Positions 17,229 through 25,506 of a stretch of 53,568 nucleotides of DNA are shown in pieces. The position numbers were made by a program, and so were the translations under genes. How positions within the stretch are numbered: position 1 is the first letter of the stretch; each line of letters begins with the position of its first letter. The notes beneath the pieces are model-generated. The model was given only the letters and a program-made list of their open reading frames with translations. It had not been told where the DNA came from and ran no database searches. The DNA comes from Pseudomonadota bacterium (lineage in GTDB: Bacteria > Myxococcota_A > Polyangia > Polyangiales > Polyangiaceae): the NCBI GenBank assembly GCA_023431345.1, contig JAEYWK010000037.1:1-53568 (forward strand), written 5' to 3'.

Positions 17229-17927
17229 ATGTCCTCAGCCTATCGAGAGCTCAAAGAGCGAGTTTGGGCCGCGAATCAGGAGATCCCCAAGCGCGGGCTG
17301 GCCATTTACACGTTCGGCAACGTCTCGGCGCTCGACGCCGAGCGCGGCGTCTTCGCCATCAAGCCGAGCGGCGTCGCTTACGACGTGCTGGCGGTCGACG
17401 ACATCGTCGTGCTCGATCTGGAGGGCCGCATCGTCGAGGGAAAGCTGCGGCCTTCATCGGACACGCCGACGCACCTCGTGCTCTACCGGAGCTGGAAGGG
17501 CGTTGGCGGAATCGTGCACACGCACTCCAGCTACGCGACGGGCTGGGCGCAGGCTCGTAAGCCCATCCCCATCTACGGCACCACCCACGCCGATCACCTG
17601 GCGGAGGACGTGCCATGCACGGCGGTGATGACGGACGCCGCCGTCGAGAATGACTACGAGATCGAGACGGGCCGGCAAATCCTCGAGTGCTTCAAGGGGC
17701 GTGACCCGTTGAAGACGCCGATGGTGCTGGTCGCCGGCCACGCGCCCTTTGCGTGGGGCAAGACGCCGGAGCAGGCCGTTTATCACGCGGCCGTGCTCGA
17801 GGAGCTTTCGCGCATGGCCTTCGTGACGCAGACGCTCGATCGCGCGGCCGAGCGCCTGCCGGAGAGCTTGATCCGCAAGCACTACGAGCGCAAGCACGGG
17901 GCGAGCGCATACTACGGGCAGAAGTAG
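17229..17927 (+). CDS. araD: L-ribulose-5-phosphate 4-epimerase
   Basis: A 232-residue class II aldolase-like enzyme giving D-xylulose 5-phosphate. Zinc ligands are visible as His97 and His99 (GIVHTHSSYATGWAQA) with the family segment GTTHADHLAEDVPCT and a later AGHAPFAWG histidine. The length matches the family (about 231). GGAAGG lies five bases before the ATG. It lies between the isomerase and the kinase genes, so the pathway to the pentose phosphate route is complete. Confidence 0.96.
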   Translation: MSSAYRELKERVWAANQEIPKRGLAIYTFGNVSALDAERGVFAIKPSGVAYDVLAVDDIVVLDLEGRIVEGKLRPSSDTPTHLVLYRSWKGVGGIVHTHSSYATGWAQARKPIPIYGTTHADHLAEDVPCTAVMTDAAVENDYEIETGRQILECFKGRDPLKTPMVLVAGHAPFAWGKTPEQAVYHAAVLEELSRMAFVTQTLDRAAERLPESLIRKHYERKHGASAYYGQK

Positions 17928-17962
17928 CCGGCGGCAGCGCGAGCGCCGAAGAGGAGGTCGTG

Positions 17963-19567
17963 TTGAAACGGGATCTTGAGAGCGCGGGAGAGTTGATCGC
18001 GAGCGGGCGCGGCGTGCTGGGCATCGAGCTCGGCTCGACGCGCATCAAAGCCGCGCTGATCGCGCCGAGCGGAGAGCGCTTGGCGAGCGGCTCTCACACC
18101 TGGGAGAATCAGCTCGAGAGCGGCATCTGGACGTACGCGATCCACGACGTCTTCGCCGGCATCGCCGGCTGCTACGCGAACCTGGCGGCGGACGTGACGG
18201 AGCGCTTCGGCGTCACGCTGAGCGCCATCGCAGGGCTCGGCGTCAGCGGCATGATGCACGGTTACCTGCCGCTCGACGCCGCGGGCGAGCCGCTCGTGCC
18301 GTTTCGCACCTGGCGCAACAACATCACCGGCCAGGCATGCGCCGAGCTCACGCCGCTGCTCGATTTCGCAGTACCTCAGCGCTGGAGCATCGCCCACCTC
18401 TATCAGGCGATCTTGGAGTCACAGCCGCACGTGGCGAGCATCGCGCACCTGACGACGCTCGCAGGCTACGTGCACTTCAAGCTGACCGGCTCGAAAGTGA
18501 TGGGCATCGGCGAGGCGTCGGGAATGTTCCCCGTCGACGCCAGCAAGAGCGACTGGGATCGCGCGCGCATGGCCCGCTTCGATCAGCGCCTTGCGGAGCG
18601 CGGGGTCAGCCTTCGCCTCGGAGACGTCTTGCCACGAGTACTGCCGGCAGGCGCCGCTGCGGGCCGGCTGACTCTCGCCGGCGCGCGGCTCTTGGACCCG
18701 AGCGGTCGCCTCGAGGCGGGGAGTCAGGTGTGTCCGCCCGAAGGCGACGCGGGCACGGGCATGGTCGCGACCAACGCGGTGAGGCCGCGCTCGGGTAACG
18801 TGTCGGCGGGCACCTCGGTGTTCGCGATGGTGGTGCTGGAGCGGCCGCTGTCCACGGTCCACGAAGAGCTCGACGTCGTGGCGACCCCCGACGGCAAGCC
18901 CGTCGCCATGGCCCACGCCAACAACGGCTCTTCCGACCTCGACGCCTGGATCGCGCTGTTCGGTCAGGTGGCGGACGCCCTGGGCGCTCCCGCTTCGGCC
19001 TCCGCCCTCTACGAGAAGCTGCTGCCGCTCGCGCTCGCTGGCGACGCCGACGCGGGCGGCTTGCTCGCCATCAACTACGTCTCGGGCGAGCACGTGACGG
19101 GCTTCAGCGAAGGCCGCCCGCTGCTGGCGCGCGGCCCGGACGCCAAGCTGACCCTGCCGAACTTCGTGCGCGCGCTGTGCTTCTCCTCGCTGTGCGCGGT
19201 GCGCACGGGGATGAACATCCTCACCGAGCGCGAGGGCGTGGTCATCGACGAGCTGCGCGGTCACGGCGGATTCTTCAAGGTGGCCGACGTCGGGCAACGC
19301 ATGATGGCGGCCGCTCTCGGCGTACCCGTCAGCGTGCCGAGCACCGCCGCCGAGGGCGGGGCGTGGGGCATGGCGCTGTTGGCCGCCTACGCGCTCGAAG
19401 GTGACGGTCGGCCCGCCCTCCCCGACTACCTCGACGCGCGCCTCGCGGGCACGAGCGGCGCCGCCGTCGCGCCGACGCCGCAAGACGTTCGCGGCTTCGC
19501 CGAGTTCTTCGCGCGGCACGGGCGCGGGCTCGCGGTCGAGCGCGCCGCTATCGACGCGCTCGGGTAG
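17963..19567 (+). CDS. araB: FGGY-family carbohydrate kinase, probable L-ribulokinase
   Basis: About 534 residues with the FGGY two-domain fold. GVLGIELGSTRIKAALIAP is the N-terminal phosphate loop, VSGMMHGYLPLD and RTWRNN are in the sugar site, and AGTSVFAMV and GGFFKVADVGQRMMAAALGVPV are in the C-terminal ATP domain. Sequence style is closer to the AraK/COG1070 branch than to classical E. coli AraB, so the symbol rests on its place behind araA and araD. The start is uncertain: GAGGAGG lies five bases before TTG 17963 but only two before GTG 17960. The open frame continues upstream into araD without support. Confidence 0.88.
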   Translation: MKRDLESAGELIASGRGVLGIELGSTRIKAALIAPSGERLASGSHTWENQLESGIWTYAIHDVFAGIAGCYANLAADVTERFGVTLSAIAGLGVSGMMHGYLPLDAAGEPLVPFRTWRNNITGQACAELTPLLDFAVPQRWSIAHLYQAILESQPHVASIAHLTTLAGYVHFKLTGSKVMGIGEASGMFPVDASKSDWDRARMARFDQRLAERGVSLRLGDVLPRVLPAGAAAGRLTLAGARLLDPSGRLEAGSQVCPPEGDAGTGMVATNAVRPRSGNVSAGTSVFAMVVLERPLSTVHEELDVVATPDGKPVAMAHANNGSSDLDAWIALFGQVADALGAPASASALYEKLLPLALAGDADAGGLLAINYVSGEHVTGFSEGRPLLARGPDAKLTLPNFVRALCFSSLCAVRTGMNILTEREGVVIDELRGHGGFFKVADVGQRMMAAALGVPVSVPSTAAEGGAWGMALLAAYALEGDGRPALPDYLDARLAGTSGAAVAPTPQDVRGFAEFFARHGRGLAVERAAIDALG

Positions 19568-19570
19568 CCA

Positions 19571-21412
19571 ATGCGGCGGCGCGGGCTCCCGCTACTAGCG
19601 CTCGTGGCCGCCACCTCGCTGCTGGGCGCGCCCACGCGGGCCGAGCCCGTGGTCGTCGGCATCGACGTGAACGGCGCCGTCGAGGGAGCTCCGTTTCAGC
19701 CCATTTGGGCTTATTTCGGCTACGACGAGGTCAACGCCACCACCACCGCCGAGGGGCGCGACCTGCTGCGAACGCTGGCGCTCGCCAACGACGCGAAGGT
19801 GCGGGTGCGCACCCATTTCCTCTTCAACTCCGGGGATCGCACGAGCGCGTTCAAGTGGGGCTCGACGAACCTGTACACGGAGGACGCTTCGGGAGCGCCG
19901 ATTTACGACTTCTCTCGCATCGACGAGATCATGGATGCCAAGGTCGAAGCTGGCGTGAGCCCGCTGTTCGAGCTCGGCTTCATGCCGCGCGCGCTCTCGA
20001 CTCGCCCCGACCCCTACGAGACCTCGAGCACGTACACGCTGGATAGTGGCTCGTTCTACCCGCCGACCGACTACGCGAAGTGGCGCGAGCTGGTCCGCGT
20101 CTGGGCCGAGCACGCGCGCGACCGATACGCGCCGGACGGCGCAGAGCTCGACTGGCTGTGGGAGCTTTGGAACGAGCCCGACATCGGCTACTGGCGCGGA
20201 ACGGCCGCCGAGTACCGCGAGCTCTTCGACCACACGGAGGCAGCCCTGCACGCGGTGCTGCCAGACGCAGCCCTGGGCGGCCCCTCGGCGGCGCTGCCGC
20301 ACGAGCTGTTTTTGGCTGACTTCCTGGAGCATTGCGCCAGCGGCGAGAACGCGGCGACGGGCGACCGCGGGACGCGCCTCGATTTCGTGAGCTTTCACGC
20401 CAAGGGCGGCGTGGCGCGGGTCGACGAGCACGTACAGCTCGACCTCGGACGCCAACTGCAGCTTCACCGCACCGGCTTCGAAGCGGTGGCCGAGTCCGCG
20501 TTCGCCAGCGCCCCCGTCATCATCAGTGAAGCCGATCCCGACGGCTGCGCAGCTTGCCCTTCGACCACGCTGCGCTACCTCGACTATCGAAATTCGCCCG
20601 CCTACGGCGCATACGAGGTGGCGATGATGAAGCGCTCGCTGGACCTCGCCGCCGCGATGGAAATCGACCTGCGCGGCGTGCTGACTTGGGCCTTCACCTT
20701 CCCCGGCACGCCTTACTTCGCGGGCTACCGCGCGCTGGCGACCAACGGCGTTCACTTGCCGGTGCTGAACGCGTTCAAGCTGCTGGGCGCGCTCCGCGGA
20801 CGTCGCCTACCGGTGGAGAGCGGCGGCGCGCTCTCGGACGAAGAGGTCGAGACCCAAGGCTTCCGACAGCGACCTGACGTCGACGCGCTCGCGACTACCG
20901 ACGGCAGCCAGCTCCAAATCTTGGTCTGGCACTACCACGACGACTTGGTGCCTGCGGATTCGGCGTCGGTCACGCTCTCGGTGCAGGTGCCCGAGTGGCT
21001 CGGCAGCTACGCGCGGGTCCGTCATCAACGCGTCGATGACACCCATGGTAACGCCTTTACGACTTGGCAGCGTCAGGGCAGCCCCGCGGAGCCCACTGAA
21101 TCGCAGCGCAGCGAGCTTTTGACCGCTATGGGCGCGCTGGAGCTAGAGCCCGCGCGCAGCGTTCGGGTCCAGCAGGGCCTGGTGAAGCTGTCCTTCGACC
21201 TGCCGCGCTTCGGCGTCTCGCTGCTCACGCTCACGCCTTCGTCGGAGCCGGAGCCCGCGCCGCCGGCCGCGCGCGGCGGGTGCGCCGCGGCATCAGCCGC
21301 GCCCTCGAGCCGCTTGGCGATCTGCGCGAGCGCGCTCGCGTTAGCGCTCGTGGCCAGCCGGCGCCGAGGCAAGCCACGTCGCCGTGATGGAGGCGCTGGC
21401 GACTCTCGCTAA
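19571..21412 (+). CDS. GH39-like glycoside hydrolase with C-terminal anchor-like segment
   Basis: A 613-residue secreted protein (signal peptide ending TRAEP). A TIM-barrel domain contains WELWNEPDIGYW with Glu202 as likely acid/base and VIISEADPDGC with Glu320 as likely nucleophile, the spacing expected of GH39 beta-xylosidase-type enzymes. Beta-rich C-terminal sequence follows, then a Pro/Ala region, a GGCAAA segment, a hydrophobic helix and Arg/Lys-rich end, resembling a MYXO-CTERM anchor. It starts 3 bp after the kinase stop, so it is part of the ara operon. Beta-xylosidase or arabinosidase activity on arabinoxylan fragments fits the context. Its 3' end overlaps the convergent glycosyltransferase gene by 72 bp. 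Confidence 0.78.
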   Translation: MRRRGLPLLALVAATSLLGAPTRAEPVVVGIDVNGAVEGAPFQPIWAYFGYDEVNATTTAEGRDLLRTLALANDAKVRVRTHFLFNSGDRTSAFKWGSTNLYTEDASGAPIYDFSRIDEIMDAKVEAGVSPLFELGFMPRALSTRPDPYETSSTYTLDSGSFYPPTDYAKWRELVRVWAEHARDRYAPDGAELDWLWELWNEPDIGYWRGTAAEYRELFDHTEAALHAVLPDAALGGPSAALPHELFLADFLEHCASGENAATGDRGTRLDFVSFHAKGGVARVDEHVQLDLGRQLQLHRTGFEAVAESAFASAPVIISEADPDGCAACPSTTLRYLDYRNSPAYGAYEVAMMKRSLDLAAAMEIDLRGVLTWAFTFPGTPYFAGYRALATNGVHLPVLNAFKLLGALRGRRLPVESGGALSDEEVETQGFRQRPDVDALATTDGSQLQILVWHYHDDLVPADSASVTLSVQVPEWLGSYARVRHQRVDDTHGNAFTTWQRQGSPAEPTESQRSELLTAMGALELEPARSVRVQQGLVKLSFDLPRFGVSLLTLTPSSEPEPAPPAARGGCAAASAAPSSRLAICASALALALVASRRRGKPRRRDGGAGDSR

Positions 21413-22732
21413 CGGCGCGAAGAACGCGACCGACGACGCCGCCATCCCTAGCCCGATCGCCACGCCGCCAAGGCCGAGCCAGCGAGAGCGGCGGAACGCG
21501 CGCTCGACGACGCTCACGTACGCCACACAAAAGGGCACCAACGCCGCGAAGATGTGCCGAAAATCCTCGTGAAACTCGTTGGGCGCGCGGACCCGGAAGG
21601 CCACCAAGAAGGCGAGCAAGACGAAGGGGGCGCCGAGGTAGACCCGCGCGCCTTTGGCGGCGCTGCGACGTATGAAGGGTAGCCCTGCCGCGCAGACCGC
21701 GAGCATCAACAGCAGCTGCGCCCCCATCAGCTTTGCGAAGCCGTGGTGCCAGGCGCCGCTCAGCTCGTCGCCGAGCGGCATCACGCCCAGCAAGCTCGAC
21801 TTGGCGACGCGGTTCAAGAACAGATCACGCTCGGGGAGCTCGCCGTCCGCGGACAACGAGCGAAAGAACGCGGCGACGTCGAAGTCGATGAAGCGACTCA
21901 GCGAATCTGGGACGGGGGGAACGTAGCGCCCATCACACGCCAGCCCCAGCACCTTCTGGCAAAGCGTGGTGGGAGCGCGCGACTCGCGAAACGCCACCGC
22001 CGTCGTCGCGGCGGCCGTCAGCACCACGATTGAGATCGCCAGCAGCTCGAGTCCTCGTCGTCGGCGTGGCTTCGAGAGAGCGCGGACGAGGGCGAGACCC
22101 ATGAGCATGACCGCCACCGGGTAAGCGGACGACTTGGTGAAGAGCGCCAGCGCGCACAGCCCGAGGGCGACGGCGAAGTGGCGCGCTCGTCCGCGCCGGT
22201 CCCACTCCGCCATGAAGTAAATCGCGCCCAGCATGAGCGGAGAAGCGAGCGCGTCGTTGTGCACGCGCACCGAGTTGATCACGCTGGAGGGCCAAAACAC
22301 CACCAAGGCAGCGCCAAGCCTCAGCCCAGCGGGCCCCAAGCCAGAGCTCCGTAACACCAGCAGCGCGAAGGTGATGAACGCGCCGAACAGCAGCAGCGAG
22401 AGCCACTGCAGCGCGAGCTCCGGCGGCAGCCAAGCGGCGGGCGCCCACAGCGCGCTCCAGAGCGCGCCGAGCGCGTAGTAGGCGGGCGGGTGCCCGCATG
22501 GGCCGCAGCCGTACACATCGGGCAAGCGACGCTGCAGCGCGAGCGATTGGATGTACTCGAGGTGCGACGGGCCGTCGTAATTGCGCTCTGCGATCGACGT
22601 GTACGAGGCGTAGCTCGTGTACAGCGCGGTCCCTCCCAAGACGATCGCCACCGTCAGCCAGTCGAAGCGCAGGCGTCGGAGGAGGTACAGCTGCAAGGCC
22701 GCCGTAACAGTCAGCACGAAGCCGAGGCTCAT
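21341..22732 (-). CDS. Multi-pass GT-C/PMT-like membrane glycosyltransferase
   Basis: A 463-residue integral membrane protein with roughly ten hydrophobic helices. The first periplasmic loop carries the acidic NYDGPSHLEYIQSLALQRRLPDVYG region, and HPPAYYALGALW follows, as in GT39/ArnT-type lipid-linked sugar transferases. Positive-inside loops include KPRRRRG. Donor and acceptor are unknown. It is convergent with the ara operon, with a 72-bp overlap of coding ends. Confidence 0.7.
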   Translation of the reverse strand: MSLGFVLTVTAALQLYLLRRLRFDWLTVAIVLGGTALYTSYASYTSIAERNYDGPSHLEYIQSLALQRRLPDVYGCGPCGHPPAYYALGALWSALWAPAAWLPPELALQWLSLLLFGAFITFALLVLRSSGLGPAGLRLGAALVVFWPSSVINSVRVHNDALASPLMLGAIYFMAEWDRRGRARHFAVALGLCALALFTKSSAYPVAVMLMGLALVRALSKPRRRRGLELLAISIVVLTAAATTAVAFRESRAPTTLCQKVLGLACDGRYVPPVPDSLSRFIDFDVAAFFRSLSADGELPERDLFLNRVAKSSLLGVMPLGDELSGAWHHGFAKLMGAQLLLMLAVCAAGLPFIRRSAAKGARVYLGAPFVLLAFLVAFRVRAPNEFHEDFRHIFAALVPFCVAYVSVVERAFRRSRWLGLGGVAIGLGMAASSVAFFAPLARVASASITATWLASAPAGHER

Positions 22733-22937
22733 CGCTGGTGGTCCCCCGCGTGCCGCTCACGGACCGGCTCGCTCAGCCGTGGCCGTACAACATTGCAACG
22801 CAAACGGACCCGCGACGAGCTGGCTGGGTCGAGTCGAAGCGTCGTGACGCGAGTTGGGCCGCCATCGGACGAATTTCGCATGGCCTCGTAGGGCGCAGGG
22901 TACTCATCAACATACCTTCGTGACGAATAGAAGAACC

Positions 22938-24008
22938 GTGACCCCTCAGACTCTCCTTCGCGCACCGTGGGCAGTTGCCTTGTGCCTCGCCAGCATGGCT
23001 TGCGGGACAGAACCTGGCTTGGAGCCAGCGCCGAGCGGCGGTGGCAGCAGCGGGGCCGCGGCCGGAGCCGCGGGCAGCGCCCCCGTCAGCGGAGCGGGCA
23101 CGGCAACCGGCGGCGGCAACGCCTCGGCCGGGTCAGCTCCAGACGGCGCCTCGGGAAGCGGCGGGTCGGCCTCGGGAAGCGGCGGGTCGAGCGCCGGCTC
23201 CGGCGGGAGCGACGAGAATGGCGGCGCGTCCGCAGCTGGAGGTGCCAGCGGCGGCGCGGCGGGCGCAGGTGGCGCGGCGGGTGCTGCGGGCGCGGGCGGC
23301 GCCGCGAACCCGGCGCTCAGCAAATTCAGCTTCTTCGTCACGAGCTACCCGTCCATGAAGAAGCTCGCCGGAAAGGCCGAGGGCTTCGGTGGAGATCTGC
23401 GCTTCGGCAAGGCGGACGGGCTCTCCGGCGCCGATGAAATCTGTCGGCAAGTCGCCGAGATCGGCATGCCTGGCGCAGGCGCGAAGCAGTGGCGCGCCTT
23501 CTTGAGCGTGACGAAGGGGCCGAGCGGCGACGCCGTCCACGCGCGTGATCGCATCGGAGCTGGGCCGTGGCACGACGCGCTCGGGCGGCTGGTCGCGAGC
23601 GACTTGGCGGGGCTGTTCGCGGGCGCACGCCCGGCTGGTGATCCCGAGATCGTCAAGGATCTTCCGAACGAATTCGGCCAGCCCAACCACTTCACGGGCC
23701 CGAACGGGTTGCAGACGGAAGAGGTCGACAATCACGATACGCTCACCGGCTCCGACACGACGGGCAAGCTGCGCGCCACCAGCGCCAACGACACGTGCAA
23801 CGACTGGACGAGCACGACCGCCAGTGGGCGCCCTTACATCGGTCATTCGTGGCCGCGCAGCGCCACCAGCGGCACGCAGTGGGCGTCGGATCACCAGGTG
23901 CCCGGCTGCGCCGCCGGCATCGATCGCACGCTCGGCGGCTCGGGGAATGGCAGCTGCATCGGCTGCTCCGGCGGGTACGGCGGCTTCTACTGCTTCGCCC
24001 TACCCTAG
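22938..24008 (+). CDS. Lectin-fold (DUF1554-like) lipoprotein
   Basis: About 356 residues: signal peptide with lipobox (CLASMACG), a linker of about 90 residues rich in Gly/Ser/Ala with duplicated SGSGGSA units, and a C-terminal domain of about 220 residues. That domain opens with FFVTSYPSMKK...GLSGADEICRQ and contains TCNDWTSTTASGRPYIGHSWP and GCSGGYGGFYCFA. This matches the C-type-lectin/endostatin-like pattern of DUF1554 proteins. The GTG at 22938 follows AGAAGA; a GTG at 22920 is possible. Surface binding, perhaps of glycans, is likely but unproven. Confidence 0.72.
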   Translation: MTPQTLLRAPWAVALCLASMACGTEPGLEPAPSGGGSSGAAAGAAGSAPVSGAGTATGGGNASAGSAPDGASGSGGSASGSGGSSAGSGGSDENGGASAAGGASGGAAGAGGAAGAAGAGGAANPALSKFSFFVTSYPSMKKLAGKAEGFGGDLRFGKADGLSGADEICRQVAEIGMPGAGAKQWRAFLSVTKGPSGDAVHARDRIGAGPWHDALGRLVASDLAGLFAGARPAGDPEIVKDLPNEFGQPNHFTGPNGLQTEEVDNHDTLTGSDTTGKLRATSANDTCNDWTSTTASGRPYIGHSWPRSATSGTQWASDHQVPGCAAGIDRTLGGSGNGSCIGCSGGYGGFYCFALP

Positions 24009-24046
24009 AGCCTAGAGCGGCGCTGGAGTCACGGCGCGCCCCCGGC

Positions 24047-25504
24047 TCACGCCAAGATTTCAGGGATCGTCTTGCTGGTCTTGTCCCAGGAGCCCCAGCT
24101 CGTCACGTTCATGCCGAGCGCTTGCTGCATCGTGAGCACCAGCTCGGTCACTTTACGACCGGGGAAGCGAAGGTGGCGATTGCCTGCGACCTTCCCGCCC
24201 GCCTTGCCCATCAGCACCATGTGGTAGTTGGTCATGAGGTGCTTGGCGGGCTCGGCCACGTCGCTCACGCCGTAGATGAGCGTGTTGTCGAGCACGCTGC
24301 CGGCGCCCATCGGCGTCGCCTTCATCACTTTCACCAGATCTGCGTACTGGCTCATGATGTAGCGCTCCATCGCTCTCGGCTCGGCCCCGTCGCTGCCGTG
24401 CGTGTAAGCGTGGTGCGCGCCGTCCAAGTTGAGCGTCGGGTAGGTGCTGTCGCTGCGCGGTCCCGACCAGAGGTGCGAGTAGACGCGCGTCAGGTTGCAG
24501 CTCAGCATCGCCACAATCAGGCGATTGATGACCTGGCTCTTGGCCGTCATGTCGTCGAGGGTGGCGGGCGGCGTCTCGGGAGCTCTGCACTCGGTCGCTG
24601 TGCCGCCGCTGCTGCCGCCCGCGCCGCTGCCACCGCCCTCGGCGCTCACGTTGGGGATACGCAGCTCGAGCGCGCGAATGCCCTCCATGTGGGAGTCGAT
24701 GCGCTGCGAATCAGCCACGCCGACGTCTGCTCGTAGCCGCTTTGCGTCCGCCATCACCGCGTCGAGCACGCTGCGGCGCGTTCGGAACGAGATATCGGAT
24801 GGGACGCCGCTGGAGCCGCTGCTTCCGCCCGAACCACCGCCGCCGCCGCCGGGCGCGGTCGACGAAAGGTCCTTGAACAGCGCATCGAAGATGGCCTTTG
24901 GCTCGCGCTTCGGTGGCAAGAAGTTGTTGGGACCGCGGTGAGCGAGGTTGCTGCCGACGGTGCCCATTTGCACGTCGCCCTTGAAGGGGATCATGCCCGT
25001 CTCGAACGACTTGAAGGGTTCGTTCGTGTGCAGCGCATCCGCGACCGTTTGGTCGATGGTGGGCTGGTACTGCGTCTGCGAAGTGGTCTCGAACTGCTTG
25101 CCGCCCTTGTCGATTTCGGCAATCGTGCTGCAAACGTTGCCGTCGCCCCCCGCGAGCACGTAGGCGACGCCCCAGCCGTGGCCCTTGAATCCGCCGTCGA
25201 GCATGTCGAGCCCGGTCACCAAGGTCATGGAGTCTTTGACCTCGGCAAATTCCTTCAGCGCGGTCGGCAGCTGCCAGGCGTCGCCGCTACCACTTCCCGA
25301 CGGGGTCCACTGATCCGTGTGGATGCCGTTGCCCCAGAACCAAACGCCGAAGGACGTCGGCAGCGCGCCCCCCGCGGCGAATGCGGTGCCGTGGTTGTTG
25401 CACATGGCATCCAGCACGGGCAGCCACAGGCTGACTCCGATGCCGCCGAGCGCGCCCCGGAGCGCAAAACGCCGAGAAACTTTGAGTTTTTTTAGCATCT
25501 CCAT
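24047..25504 (-). CDS. DUF1552 protein, Tat-exported (pair B)
   Basis: A 485-residue Tat-exported protein (SRRFALRGALGGIGV signal, residues 10-24). It is almost the same as the pair C protein at 33518-34984: the two share most residues throughout, including GVWFWGNGIHTDQW, HRGPNNFLPPKR and the C-terminal SWGSWDKTSKTIPEILA. Differences are mainly conservative and in the Gly/Ser insert (about 220-230). The gene starts 2 bp after its DUF1592 partner's stop, so they are translationally linked. Function unknown; co-occurrence with a haem lipoprotein suggests a joint exported complex. Confidence 0.87.
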   Translation of the reverse strand: MEMLKKLKVSRRFALRGALGGIGVSLWLPVLDAMCNNHGTAFAAGGALPTSFGVWFWGNGIHTDQWTPSGSGSGDAWQLPTALKEFAEVKDSMTLVTGLDMLDGGFKGHGWGVAYVLAGGDGNVCSTIAEIDKGGKQFETTSQTQYQPTIDQTVADALHTNEPFKSFETGMIPFKGDVQMGTVGSNLAHRGPNNFLPPKREPKAIFDALFKDLSSTAPGGGGGGSGGSSGSSGVPSDISFRTRRSVLDAVMADAKRLRADVGVADSQRIDSHMEGIRALELRIPNVSAEGGGSGAGGSSGGTATECRAPETPPATLDDMTAKSQVINRLIVAMLSCNLTRVYSHLWSGPRSDSTYPTLNLDGAHHAYTHGSDGAEPRAMERYIMSQYADLVKVMKATPMGAGSVLDNTLIYGVSDVAEPAKHLMTNYHMVLMGKAGGKVAGNRHLRFPGRKVTELVLTMQQALGMNVTSWGSWDKTSKTIPEILA

Positions 25505-25506
25505 GA

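Noticed and set aside
17753..17962. Upstream extension of the kinase gene into araD
   Set aside because: The frame is open but runs antiphase to a clear araD product, and the ribosome site GAGGAGG is at 17951-17957.
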